From: Lantana camara
Taxonomy: Eukaryota; Streptophyta; Magnoliopsida; Lamiales; Verbenaceae
Reading direction: 5' to 3'
Length of the DNA: 64,000 nt
NCBI GenBank assembly: GCA_037501455.1
Contig: CM074856.1
Location: 22,217,001 to 22,281,000 of the forward strand
Shown: in pieces, positions 10,424 through 23,231 of the stretch
Layout of the letters: every line of letters begins with the position of its first letter
Numbering within the stretch: the stretch's first letter is position 1
The notes under the pieces: generated by a model
Database searches by the model: none
The model's input: only the letters and a program-made list of their open reading frames with translations
Told to the model about the DNA's origin: nothing
Made by a program: the position numbers and the translations under genes

Positions 10424-13400
10424 TGTAACATCCCAATTTTTTGGCCGTACAGGTACGCCTTAACGAGAGTGATAAGTGCGCATTTAATTTATTTAATCAT
10501 GCTATTATATGTTTATTAAATTGTTTAAGCGTTTATTTGAAATCATATGAATTAATTGTTAAGTGTTTTGTATGGACTTTGATACGTATTTGCTCGCCTG
10601 CCTTTGAACTTGACCTGTGTGTGCCCGAACTTGTTTCCAATTTTTATGACTACGTGTTATGCATGAAATACATGATTTATGAACTCGTTTATATGCTCGT
10701 TTATTGTTTTTGAGTTCGTTTGATACGGTTCTCAAACTGTTTTATTTGTTAAGGGATTTGAGGGCCTAACTCATTTTAGCGCACCTTGGGTTCCGGAGAG
10801 CGTAACTTGAGTTCGGGAGTTCGGATTCGAATTTCGGAAGTAGCGCTGGACTCGTAACGGAATTTGGGAGCTTTTGAACCTAGCCTTGTATTTTTATAAA
10901 CCCGTTTAGACCCCCAAATTTCACCCGTAACGTGAGCATCGCGCTTATTTTCCACCTTTTACGGTTTTAGCCATAACTCCCTCGCTTCTTAACCAAATGA
11001 CTTGATTCTTGAGCCTAATTGACCATGGTTAAACCCTCTATATCACTGTCTTAACCTCACTCTCAAACTCAGCAAGAAAGGAAGGAAAAATCGCTGCCAA
11101 ATCGAGACCAAGAAAAGGAGAAGGAAGAGAGACCCGACACTACTCACCTCTTGTGATTTCAAGCTCATTTCTTCGTCGATTCTTCTCCAATCAAAGAGGT
11201 AAGCATGATTTCTTGTTCTCCACTCCCTTGTTCTTCTTTTAAGCCTTGATTTGCATGATTTCATGGAGTATTGAGTATGTATTGATGAAGAACATGAATA
11301 GTAAGGGTTTTGTGAACTTTTGATGATTTCTTGCAACTCGTTGGTGTATTTCTTGAATTAGAGCAAGCTACATAATCTAATTGACTTTCTTAATGCATGA
11401 GTGATGATTAATTTCGTGATATTTACATATAAATCGAACCACCTTGGCTGCACTTATGATTTTTAGAAGAATAAGATGAATACATGAACTCTTTTACCTT
11501 CTTGCTTCTTAACTTCAATTTGCTGTTGTTTCTTACACGTTTTGTGGTGTATTTTGTGTCCTTTTGTTATGGTTTAGCTGCTGCTTCAAACTCCCTTCTC
11601 CCTCCCCTATTTTAGCCCTTGTTTGTTCGTTCTTTTTACAAGTACGAGCAGTAGTGCCGCCCCGATCGGACTGCCTTCTTTTGGCGTCGCGGCCGCGGCG
11701 CACCTAGAGGTTTGCCCGCTGTATTGGTGACGCGGCCATGACCATTTCCTTTGTAAATGGTGTCACGGCCACAACACCTATGCAGTAACTCTTTCTGGGG
11801 TAGTTGCGCGGTCGCGACCTCTCCATGTGGGGAAGAAGGCGCGGCCGCGACGCTGCTGTGCGTGTGTGAGTTTGTTCATTGCTTTCTTATCTGTTATGTG
11901 TTCTTTTAGCTTCGTTTTTTACTTTTATGCTTAGCTAACTCCATGTATTATGTGTTACATGCTTTAATGTGAATTTATAATGTTATTTGTATGCATGTAT
12001 ATGCAATATATGATAAGATACGCCTTAAACGCTTTCCTACGTGCATGCATAAACTTCTGCCTTGATTATTTGATTTATGTAATATCTCTTTGCTTGTTTT
12101 ATGATATGTATGCATTGTTAACGTGTTATGTGATACGTTATGAACCTTGTATGAGATTTATGGATTTGTTTGACATGAAACGTGCTCGTTATGACTTGAT
12201 ATGAATTGATATGCCTTAAGGTGACATGCATGCTATCTTGTTTCATTTCATTTGCCTCATTTGCATTCATATGCATTTGCTGATCATCTAATTGGTGCAT
12301 TTTGAGTCTAAGTTTGTCTCTTGTCACTTGTTTTGTTCAGGGGATCATCCCATTGGTGACGAGGTGGTTCCATAGGCATCCGTTTGCCTCCTTTTGTTCC
12401 CTATTACGTCTCGAATGTGAGGTTTTCTTTCTTTTAGTTAAAGTGACCTAAAACCTTATGTGATTTGAAGCCCGCATGCGAAATATGTATGTCATATGAT
12501 AGATACGTGCTTGAAATGTATTTTGAGGGTTTGTCCTGCTTGTCATGAATTTTGAAAATGCTTTTACACGTATATAAGCTACATTTTGTTTTGTTTTGAA
12601 AAGCTTTGAATTACGTTTTGAACTTGTAGCGAGATATGACCTTGAAAGATAGGTCACTTGACATGATCTTGTACATAACTTTATGGGCCCCGGAGATTTA
12701 TTCGAAGGAGCCCCGGGACGGTGTCGGGCCGTCAGGTTAACTCCCTAGAACGATCTCCACTTGATAGGACAAACCAGGAACCCACTAGGAGGTTAGTGAG
12801 GGATGGAGTCCTCAGGCGTGAGTGTCATAAAACTCACGACCCATAGATACACGCTTGCTTGGATGGTTTAGGGCCGGTCGGCCCTTCCATCACCTAAGTA
12901 TGAGGTAGGCTTATTTTGATTTGACTTGCTTGACTTGAACTTGTCTTGACATGAGGAGCTTGGAGGAAACTCTTACTCGCCGAGTGGTTTGTCTTGTCTT
13001 ATCTTGAGTCTATGAAATGGAAATGGATTATTAATTATTTAAAATTGGTTATTTTCGGACGTTGGCTCTTAAATTCTCTTAAATATACATATTTATTATC
13101 ACGGGAAATGATTTGTTATAAACCATCCCCGTTTCATGAATTATTACGATCTTGATACGTGCTTTGCTCTATATGTATAGGGGTGTGTGTGTTAACCCCC
13201 CTCACTAGTGTCTAGGATTGACCCTCATTGTCTCTCTCTTTTTCCCCTTTTTGTTTTTTGAGTTGCAGGTGCAGAAGTGGTTCGTGCTAGGCGGAGGTTT
13301 TTCTTTCGAGTCTTGGAGTCTTGTAGCGAGTCTCATGCATTCTGGTGTTTATTTTGTAATCTTGAGCACTTTAGTTTATGTATATAATCATGATTGGATA

Positions 13401-13696
13401 TGAGAGCATATGTTATGATTTAATTTTGGCCGTAGTGGCATGGCATGTATAATTGAATTATTTGATACTAGTTTATTACATGTATATATATTCGAAAATT
13501 TGGATCCTATTGCTTTCGCTTATGTACTTGATTTTGTATGTGCGCTCTGTAATAGGGTCTAGACCGCCTAGCCTAGGGTTTTAATTTTATTTATCTCCCA
13601 TTCGCTATGGTTTGATGCATGTGCAGAGTCTTTATTTCGTTACATGTGTCGGGCTATGGTGCGGGGGATGTGATGCCCACCGCTCGGGGTGCTACA
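10424..13696 (+). mobile_element. Solo gypsy LTR (3.27 kb) with 5-bp TSD
   Basis: It starts TGTAACATCCC and ends GGGTGCTACA. It is flanked by CTCAC at 10419-10423 and again at 13697-13701, a perfect 5-bp target duplication. There is no internal region. A donor-like AGAGGTAAGC lies at about 11197-11206. A block of CG-rich palindromes lies at 11655-11865 (for example GGTCGCGACC at 11810-11819). It is one of the best-preserved members of the superfamily here. Confidence 0.93.
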
Positions 13697-13852
13697 CTCA
13701 CAATCTGATCCCACCCCAAGAAAGAAATGAGAAGTGAATCTAAAGCAAGAAAGAGGAAGAAGAACAACAGCTATTCACACCTTGAACCATTTGAGCTCAT
13801 ATCTCCTTCATTCTTCATCCAATCCAAGAGGTAAGTGTACTTTCATGTTCTC
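13697..13852 (+). mobile_element. Continuation of the LTR begun at 9821
   Basis: The sequence picks up after the CTCAC duplication and contains the leader end 'catccaatccaagaggtaagtgtac', equivalent to 'ccaatcaaagaggtaagcatg' in the 10424 copy. It stops at 13852 where unrelated DNA starts. Confidence 0.7.
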
Positions 13853-14570
13853 CCAGGTCGGAGCCTCTCCTTCCGGAACAAGCTCCCCCTCGTAGAGAAC
13901 ATAAGTTCCCTTTTCAAAATCTAGAACGATTTTTAGATTCCTAAGACAATCAGAATAGTTGGGACCAGTCAACTTGTTTGACTCGAGGATCGATACTAGA
14001 GGGTTTTTGGTTGCTATTTCAAAATATGTAGAGAATGATAGAATCTACAACCTAAACGGAAAAACAGAGAACTAAGTGAGCATGCTGGATAATAACGATA
14101 TACATAAGATTAGGTCTTTAATCTATATTGCTCCCACTATTTTTAGAAGATCTATAATTCCCTACAGATCTTAAAGGAATCTCATTTTCCCAATGGGTAC
14201 TAAGATCCTAAGCACTATATTTTGGAACCACAACTAATGGCCATCTTTAATAAGTCTTAGGTAGGTACGACTTGTCAATTCCAACTTTGTGGAACTCTTA
14301 GTAATGTTTTTGCACCACTTATCTTTCAATATGGACCCACGACTCATGCGATATCCATATTTACTTAGGTGTTAAGCAAGACCCATCAATCATAAGATCA
14401 TGATCAAAACTTAGTTCGAATGACCCACTCGCGGCCATCGCCCTCCCCAAAATTGATCAGGAAATATTGATCACTAAGTGTGATCAATCAGGAAATTAAG
14501 AACTAATAGGTTTCACATAGTCACCCCACGACTAGTGGCCAGCAACTAGCTCCCCTTTTGATCAGCAACT
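13853..14570 (-). mobile_element. Copia-like retroelement fragment, probable
   Basis: This 0.7 kb block interrupts or replaces the middle of an LTR. On the minus strand it has AATAGTGGGAGCAATATAGA (from about 14150), resembling a copia-type polypurine tract. Similar phrases occur in the reversed element at 38032-38660. No protein frame was recognised. The identity is an inference from style of sequence and is weak. Confidence 0.35.
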
Positions 14571-14690
14571 AGGTGTGAGTTTGTCTGTCTCCCGTTCACC
14601 TCTACTTGGTTCATTTAAGGGTTTTCCATCTCGTATGTGGATTAGGAGTTGGTGCGGGGGATATGGTGACCCACCGTGCGGGGTGCTACG
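14571..14690 (+). mobile_element. gypsy LTR 3'-end fragment
   Basis: It contains 'gtctcccgttcacctc', 'tggtgcgggggatatggtgacccaccg' in parts, and 'gcggggtgctac', matching the 3' ends at 13696 and 40810. The final base pair before the flank reads CGA rather than CA. Confidence 0.75.
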
Positions 14691-14826
14691 AATAGCCATC
14701 AGTCCTTGCTTTCCCAGTTCTCTTAATATACAAGCCCCTGGGCGCCACGAAGTGCAAGAATCACGCCAAAATGAGTCAAGTACAAGTCAAGGTTTCATTT
14801 TGAAAACATTTGACCATTTGAAAACA

Positions 14827-14897
<71 letters not shown>

Positions 14898-14994
14898 AGA
14901 TTTTGGCCAAATCATCACGTAGAAGAGTTGTAGGGTTTATATAATATAATTCCTAACATACCCTCACTTGAACCAACCAAAAAGAAAGAACAAC
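14691..14994. other. No gene; contains (AT)n microsatellite
   Basis: There is unassigned DNA followed by an (AT)n tract at 14829-14894 and an A-rich stretch. I see no coding frame, RNA gene or LTR end. Confidence 0.6.
14829..14894. repeat. (AT)n microsatellite, 66 bp
   Basis: Uninterrupted AT dinucleotide run. Confidence 0.97.
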
Positions 14995-15894
14995 CAACTC
15001 CTTTAACCCTACTAAGCTAGCTCGACACTCGATACTCTAGACAAGAGAAACAGTGTACGAGTAAGACACGACTAAATATGAACCAAGTATGACGCAGGGC
15101 GGATGAATTAAATGACATGGAACGAATATGAAAACATTATATATCATAATCATGTTCATGTGCACAATTAATGTCCCATGTAACATATAAACGAGTATAG
15201 AATCAAGAAAGGTAAGAAATAACATCAAGGAAAACACAAAAGCAAGGCAAGTCAGATGATCATCCCGGCCGGGAATTATTTTCAAAGATTTGGATCCCCA
15301 AACCAACTGTCCAAGAAAATCCATGTCTTGACAAATTCATTCCCCTGTCGTACAGATTCAATTCTGTACGCCTTTCTCGGTAGGGACAGTTTTCACACTA
15401 TCCAGGATCCTGGCTGGGACGGTACAATAGGCAACAATGTATCATGCATTCCCGATCTTGACTACAACAACCGGGATAACATGACAGCTAACAAGCTATC
15501 ATGCATTCCTGACCTTGACCAAAATAGTCCCTGCCGGGATGCCTGAGCAGATTGTCACCCTAAAAACGTTCCCGGCCTTGACCAAAATATTCCCCGTCGG
15601 GAACCAATCGCAGCAAAACAGGGCATCTCGGGAATGGCTGTGAAGCCATTCCAAACTCAACCAAAATGCAACAAAGCCCCAAGAAAACAACATACAACTA
15701 TCATACTACTATCACATAACATTTAGACATCAAATAACATACATACACATGCTTTAGATCATCAAAATCCATCCAACAAAACCCTCATTTTTAATATAAA
15801 CATAAATGCTTTCAACAACCACAAAATCAAGCCATAAATGCATTTAATCACTATATATAAGCCTTAAAATGTTCAACCCAAGTCATGGAATTCA
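14995..15894 (-). mobile_element. Reversed gypsy LTR, interior part, left of LARD insertion
   Basis: It is collinear with the interior of the LTRs at 17600-18450 ('atcataatcatgttcatg.gcacaattaa' block). It carries its own palindrome module at 15264-15630 (CCCGGCCGGG at 15264-15273, TTCCC-GTC-GGGAA type at 15590-15603). It ends at the ATTCA target site; the same LTR resumes at 26727-27403. Confidence 0.75.
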
Positions 15895-16417
15895 TGTAGC
15901 ACCCTGCACGTGAGGCACCACATCCCCCGCACTATGGCTCAACACGAGTAACGAAATGGGAAGTTCCGTATCAAACCATAGCGAACGGGAGACAAACAAA
16001 ACGAATCTCCTAAGCTAGGCGGAACTTAGACCCTGCAAAAAAAACCAACCAACGAAACAAAATGCAGCGGAAAAATTAAAATCCAAACACATGCATTGGC
16101 CACGGGCCTGCAGGAATTAAACACACGAACCACAAGCAGACTTGGGCCCCTCAGGCCTCTTTTAACTCATAACAAAGCCCGGCAAGGCCAATTCAATAAC
16201 AAATGCATAGAGATTCACATTCGTAACTTACAAGGTCGAATCAGACATAATTTAAAGGCATATGCGAGTGCAGAGACTCTTCTAACTTAACTTGACCGAC
16301 TCAAAGACTCAACACAACTCCGCCTAGCTCGAAACTCCAACGCCAAACCTGCACACTAAAAAGTTGGGGAGGGAGAGGGTCAGTCTACAACTCGACTGAG
16401 TGAGGGCTATCCACACA

Positions 16418-16419
<2 letters not shown>

Positions 16420-16458
<39 letters not shown>
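16420..16458. repeat. (AT)n microsatellite
   Basis: It is expanded in this LTR; the equivalent place in the other LTR (about 23766-23777) holds only a few repeats. Confidence 0.95.
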
Positions 16459-16460
<2 letters not shown>

Positions 16461-18679
16461 AGCAAAACATATTCCAATCACACACAGTTCGTGAACTTAG
16501 GGATAGTTTTTGCACACCAAAGTTTTACCCGTGATACATACAAATAGGAATTCTTAACCAAAACCGAACGAATTGAAGCTTCAAGGACCCATATCATATC
16601 AAATCATATCAAAGCATACCGAATAAAATCAAATCAAATCATAACCATTCATGTCAAATCATATCAATTCTTATCTTTCATATTCAAAAGATCCATATTT
16701 TATCATAGTTAAGAATCTATCCCCGTTTCACGAACCTTGACAAAGCAAACATGCAAAACTCGGCAGGTACGAGTAACAATTCCCCATCCTGGGCTCCTCA
16801 TACGAATGGTGCAATCAAACATATCAATCAATCATACATAACAATCATATACCTCCTTCTCCGGTGATGGAAGGGTTGCGCGACCAAAACCATCCAATCA
16901 GACGAGGGGAGCACGAACACTCAATCCTCAGGTTCCCATCACCCAACCAAACCTCCTGGTGGGTTCCGGGTTAGTCCTAACAATCATGAGCACAGGGTTA
17001 ACCGGCAACCCCTATGGTCGTCCCGGGTCACCCTTACCCACACCTCATGGGCCCCAATCATCATTCATTCATTCATTCCTAACCCGTTACTAATCAGAAA
17101 CGTAACATATGTAAGATACATACTTTACCTTGCCACAACCACACTTTACATACCTCTCTGTATCAAATCCTTAGCATATTCCTTTGCTCGTATCTCCCGG
17201 CTCATACGAGGCATACGGTTTGGAGCGTGGTTTAGCATTACCAATCATAATGAATCAAATCAAATTAAATCAAGCATACGTAGGCTTGTACATTGCTCAT
17301 CATACTTGGAAACGTATTACCATTTACAAACTTCATATCTCGCACATATTTACGTATAATAAAGGTCATAGTTCGCATACTTTGAAAATGGACACATTCA
17401 TGGGGTTTAACTATAACCTAACCTCACCTTACATCGACGAAGCCAAGAACCAAACACGTGATTCACCCCGGAATCAAAACAGATTACGAAACACCACTCC
17501 GGGTGCACCTGAACAAACTGAAGACAAGATACAAGGCTTAGACTCAGAATGAACCACATAGACGCACGGCATATGTGTATGTACTCAAAGGATGCAAATA
17601 CGTAGGCAAATCTCATTTTCAAACCAAATCCATGCAATTCAAGACATTACATAACCCATCATAATCATTTATAATCATATATCACGTTCATGGGCGCAAT
17701 TAAGGCATAACACGAGATAGGGATACATAACAAAGTGCAAATATATTTCGTGCAAACAAATCACATTACTTGAGGAACATATAATGCATATGAGAACAAA
17801 TACATAAACACCAACATGACAAAACAAGTTAAGATCAAGTTTGGAGGTGGAAAAGTACGAGAAAAACGGAATAAAAACACAAAAAAGGGGTTCCGAGTGA
17901 AAACGGGGCAAAAACTGACAGATTTTCAAAATGGACAAGCTGTGGGAAAACGATCATAACTTGAGTTTGAGAAATGGGAATTAAGTTTTATTTTTTTGGA
18001 AATGAAACTAGACACATAGATCTTTCAAATGGTATGTGGATCAAGTTATGGTTCAAAGCGAGTCGAAAATGGCGGTGGTTTGAAGTTGAACAAGTGAAGA
18101 ATCTCGACGAAGTGGCGATACAAAAAAGAATTGATAATATATCACAAATGGGAAAAGATAATGAGGTGATTCCAATTGGAGGTGGTTCTAGACTTCAAGA
18201 GGTTTTCAACGGTTTAAAAATCAGGTCAATCCGAGGTTGTATGAGGGAGTAACCGGCCGGGGAAAAATAAAGCAGAAATTTACCCCGGTCGGGGAGAGTA
18301 GGTGCAGAAACCTCTCTGCACTAAACTACCCACCCGGGTAGTTTTGTGTGCAAAAATCTACCCGCCTGGGTAGATGTTCTGGGCAGAAGAAACGTAGTAG
18401 AATAGGGCTAAACACGGGAAAAATCAAAAATGATCAAAGCCACCTCAAATCTCAACCAAAGCACTTAAAATTCAAGGCATAAGTTCATGTATGCATGCTC
18501 TAACATGTATCCCAAAATCAAGCCATGAAACCAAGTATTTAAGAAGTTGTCATTTTCATCTTCTTCAAGCTCCATTAATGGAGTGGTATGCAATACTCAC
18601 CCAACAACCAAAATTACATCAAAAAAGCATCAAATGAACTCAAGGAGACATCATATCTCAATCTTAAATAAATTAGTTC

Positions 18680-19423
18680 AAGAATGAAAGCATGGATCAA
18701 AATTTTCATATAAAAGTCACTATTCATCATCTTCCCCAAAGAGGCACTTAGGCAAGTATTCAAGTTGCAAGATATACGTAGAATTAAAGCACGTAACGAG
18801 AGGAATACAATGGTTACCTTAGGTCGTTGATCGGACGGTTGGATCTCGAGAACCCGAGCTCAAAGGGTTTATGGCCAAAAGGGGGTGTTTTCTTCTCTTC
18901 CTCTTCCTCTTCCTCTTCCTTGTTTGTACATGAAAATGAGGGAGAGAGATGAACTTAGCTCCTTTTTGGGGCTGAGTTAAACGGTTTGGATTAGCGGGTC
19001 GGGTGAAAAGGGATCCGGTCTACTCGGATCGGATTTTAAAACGGTAGGGGTAAGAATGAAAGCATGGATCAAAATTTTCATATAAAAGTCATTATTCATC
19101 ATCTTCCCCAAAGAGGCACTTAGGCAAGTATTCAAGTTGCAAGATATACGTAGAATTAAAGCACATAACGAGAGGAATACAATGGTTACCTTAGGTCGTT
19201 GATCGGACGGTTGGATCTCGAGAACCCGAGCTCAAAGGGTTTATGGCCAAAAGGGGGTGTTTGTTTCTCTTCCTCTTCCTCTTCCTCTTCCTTGTTTGTA
19301 CGTGAAAATGAGGAAGAGAGATGAACTTGGCTCCTTTTTGGGGCAGAGTTAAACGGTTCGGATTAGCGGGTCGGGTCAAAAGGGATCCGGTCCACTCGGA
19401 TCGGATTTTAAAACGGTAGGGGT
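18680..19423. repeat. 372-bp tandem duplication within the LTR
   Basis: Unit one (18680-19051) and unit two (19052-19423) both start aagaatgaaagcatggatc and end acggtaggggt, with few mismatches. The other LTR of the element has a single unit. Each unit includes a (CTTCCT)n hexanucleotide run. Confidence 0.92.
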
Positions 19424-19739
19424 ATCAAATGGCTTTAGAAAATTAAAAGGTTAATTTCATCGTATCCAAATCATTGAAACGGACTCAATGGTAAGGTTAG
19501 AATTCGAATTCGAATTCTCGAGCTCAAGGTAGCTACGAAGGCCCTAAAACACCCTAATTAAAAATTAGGTTCCTAACGAGCAATTATTGGACAATTGAGT
19601 CCAAGAACAATTTAAATAAATTCTAAAGCACACATAACAAAAATAGAGTTACATGTTGACACGTAGGTATGTGATTCACTTAAATCATGTAAATAGCAAA
19701 TTAAAACTCTCACGTGACCTCGTACCTGGCTTGCCAGAA

Positions 19740-19771
19740 AACTGGGGTGTCACAACCTCTCCCCCTTAAGA
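19740..19771 (-). other. Polypurine tract next to the LARD 3' LTR
   Basis: Read on the minus strand the internal end is TTAAGGGGGAGAGGT followed directly by the LTR start TGTGACACCCC. This is the expected PPT sequence and position. Confidence 0.82.
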
Positions 19772-22700
19772 AGGACCTGTCCTCAGGTCCATTGCCTCGA
19801 GTACTGGACTCTAAGCAAACCACTCTGTGTTCATCCCATGCGGGGTTCGCGACCTCCCCACAGGAATTAGTTCAGAAAGGGTCTTCTAGCACGAAAGGGG
19901 CTTCAAACTGCTCACGAACTAGATCCGACCATGAGTAGTCTGGACGTCTTGCATGATAGGAAGGTCTAAACGAGATTCAACTCCCACCATTTGAATCCAT
20001 CCTAACCATCCTACAACTCGGTATCACAAGTGGAGTAGTTGATGAACTCCCACCACTCATTCTCTAACCCGAAACGGGTCTTCAATCACCACATCAACTT
20101 CATGGTTTAAAGTTGGTTTCTTGGACCGCTACCAGCTTCTAAATAGAGTCTCCAACCGTTGTAAAGTCTGTTGCACGGCACGACCCTCGTCTCACCGTGT
20201 TACTAAGGCACTCGCTCACTCCAAAAGCTTCTAACAAGCAATTACACACAACAGGGATTAAGGAATGCATGATGCACGTGATATGTATGGTTAATGTACC
20301 TTTCACCCTTGTTTGGAGGTTCTTCATCGTAGTGAATTCGATATATACTTGATTTCTTTGTTGAAGTTTCTTTGCTCGTAGTGGCAAGCTTTGAGATTCC
20401 GCGACGCGTCGATATTACAATAACCACCTGGTCCCATCCTTGCTCCATTTCCTTTCTCTACCAAACTTTACGGTCTGGAGTCCCGCGATTAATTTTCTTA
20501 TCCTCATTAAATACTACGGTCGAGGATCACGATCTTAGGAGTGCGTTTGATTTCAATCCAATCAACTCATTCTTCACCAAGATCCGTACTTAACCTACTT
20601 GAATACTCAAGCTTATCTTTAGTAGCTCGAATACAATTCCCAAATCCCATACGCGTTCCTGGCTCATCTTGGAAAAGCAATTGACGAGCTATTAATCCAT
20701 CTTGTCCATGTCATGATCTTTCTTACCTATTTCGCTTTAACAGCCCACGATTAAATTGACTCGGCTTCACTTCTTCACTACTATCCTTACCAATTCTTAT
20801 AAACCCTCCATAGCTCCATCATCAAACAACTCAAATCAAAAATTAAAATTATCCTCGATTTATCCTTTCTCTGCTTTGTTATTTCAAATCCCAAAGAACT
20901 CCTCAAATCTATATCTTCATCTCTCGAGGTTCATCTAGACTTAGTCTCGGAATCTCTTCAAGGGCTATATCTCCATCTTCCGAGGTACTTATTTATGTTG
21001 TTGTTATTCTTTCTTTTCCATTGTTCCTTCTAGTAGCGATCCACTCAGCACAATACAGAATTTTAAATCATCTTCCGATCATGCTCTCCCCCTTAAAAAC
21101 TTCTATCCCAATTCCTTGAACTCGTTCTATTGCTTCTCGACTTAGCTCCCTCGGTGTAAATGATCCTAGCTAAGCTATTTGTACGGTGAAAGTGATCATG
21201 TTCACTTTGGAGTGATCCGTAGAGGTAACAATCTATTTCTTATGTTCCAAATCTAATTCTACTTTCCCAAGCCTTGGTATTTCCTCTTTCCTTCCTCAAA
21301 CTCTGCAACCTAAAATTCTTCTCATCTTGATTCAACAATGACTCGGTTGAAGTAACACTTGACGGATGAGTTTGGAGGAAAAATTCCTATCAAGTAAACA
21401 CTGAACAATGCATGATGGGTTAAGATGCCAATGCACGTACCATTTAATTATGCAACACATTAGGGCAATCATGGAAAATAGAGGTGCACAATGAATATAA
21501 ATAAGGAAGAGTAAAATAATGCAAAATTAGTATGATGCACGTGCCATGAATGTTTTAAACCTGTCACCGTGGTAGTAAGCTTTTAGTTCGGTAACTGGTC
21601 CTCGTTTCTCTAATCACGAACTTGCTTTAACTTGTTGATCATCACTTATTTTTCCCACGGTCTTCAAGATTTCTATGAATGTTCATGCATCAGCTTGTAT
21701 CTCCCTATGCTCTGAGATCGCAATTTCTTGAACCTAGAGTCTTCTTCACCTATGAAATCAGCTTCTTAATTTCTTCTTGATAATCGAGCTCCTAGTATTA
21801 TCCGAAATCTCTTCCAATATTGATCCTTAGATTGTTGTCTGAGTACTTTTCCAAGATCGATCCCTATGTTTATCCCGGGTCCTACTATTAGCCATCACCT
21901 TGCCTCCAATTTTCCCTTCTAGGAACTCTTTGCCTTTCTTTATCGTTTTCATTTGTTGCTCCATATGTCCAAAATTGACTTCACAACCCGGAAATTCAAC
22001 TTGGATCATGTTGATTGGTTTTCTTAATTCTTTTCAATCCCACTTCTTCCTTACCCGGAATCTAATGTATTTCTAGTTCCTCTTATTTCCCTTTTTCAGA
22101 ACTCATCTTCCAATAGTTCGATATATTTGGAAGTCCTTCTTTGAAACTTGTATTACTCACCATATCCTGATATATATCAAATCCCACCATTCATTCCTAA
22201 CGAGGAGATCTTCTCCCTTGACTTTAAGCTTCGGAGTGGACAAGACACGGTCTTCAACCTGAGTAAAACTACTACCAAAAGAAACTTCTCAAGAGCAAAG
22301 TATAGGTCCTGCCTCATAATCATTGATCTCCAAAGTGTTACTGGTAACTGACATCCTTTCTTGAGGTTTTTGTCTTGACTTCTCTACCCAAAAGCACTTC
22401 TACCTTTCCTGTAATCCAAAGTAATCCAATTCAATTTTTCCTTGATGATCCGTATTGCTTTTCATTCACGGTCCTTGTTATATCTTGAATCTTCTATCCC
22501 GGAATAAAATTTATAAAACTTGCTTCACTTGGGAGCTCATCCTTGATATCCTTTGTTGCTTATCTTTCATCAACCAATTTTACCTTGAGTTCTCTTAATT
22601 ATCACTGCTCCTTCAATGATCCGAATCTAAAATAAAGTACCTTCAAGATTTCCTTCATTTCTCTCTTGAATGAATGATCCTAGGGGATCCGACTGACTAA

Positions 22701-23231
22701 ATTCTATAATATGAGCGTAGGTGTCGATTCTTGTAAAATGTTACTTCACCCCAGATTCACCATCTCTAATAAAATTTGTAAGCTTTTCCTTATACCTCGG
22801 TCTCCAGTTCCGGATTCCACCTCTGAGCCGTAGCTTAATCGGAGAAGGTCTTGAATCTAAGATTCCTGTATATACTCCCCGGTACGTTTCTTACACATAT
22901 CCTGAGAATCAAGCTTATAATAAACCATTGTTGTCGTAGAGATTGGCCGTGGTTTGATATTATCATCATACCTATAAATTATAACTCATTCCAAGGATAT
23001 ATGCATGCGATTAGTGCGTGCTTATGTCACATTTTCAACACGAAAGGCATGAATCCAATACAATAAGCAGAATTTAATTCAACAAGGTTCAAAAAGGAAT
23101 GCAATTCCGTGCTCAAGGTCAATGCAATGCTCACGTTATCAAGTAGTTCGGAAGTTGTACGACCTAGACTCGACAGGACACGACACTAGAAATCCGGTTT
23201 TGCAACCTGGAGCTATGATACCACTTAAGGA
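19755..23231 (-). other. Non-coding internal domain of the LARD-like element
   Basis: There are 3,477 bases between PPT and PBS. All six frames are closed by frequent stops; the longest frames are about 60-82 codons and show no retroviral or host motif. The base composition is pyrimidine-rich on the plus strand. It may hold packaging and dimerisation signals, which is inference from the element type. Confidence 0.8.
23212..23223 (-). other. Primer binding site, initiator-Met tRNA type
   Basis: The minus strand reads TGGTATCATAGC, one mismatch from the TGGTATCAGAGC typical of iMet-primed plant LTR elements. It lies 8 nt inside the right-hand LTR. Confidence 0.85.

Larger units (their letters stand above)
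15895..19754 (-). repeat. 3' LTR of the LARD-like element (3.86 kb)
   Basis: It begins tgtagcaccctgc (minus-strand 3' end) and ends ggggtgtcaca. It is 365 bp longer than its partner because of a 372-bp tandem duplication (18680-19423). It has an (AT)n run at 16420-16458 absent from the partner. The palindrome module sits at 18245-18380. Confidence 0.92.

Noticed and set aside
17184..18252. Frames repeated at 24511-25578
   Set aside because: They are the two LTRs of the LARD-like element; the frames are shared because the LTRs are copies, not because they are genes.
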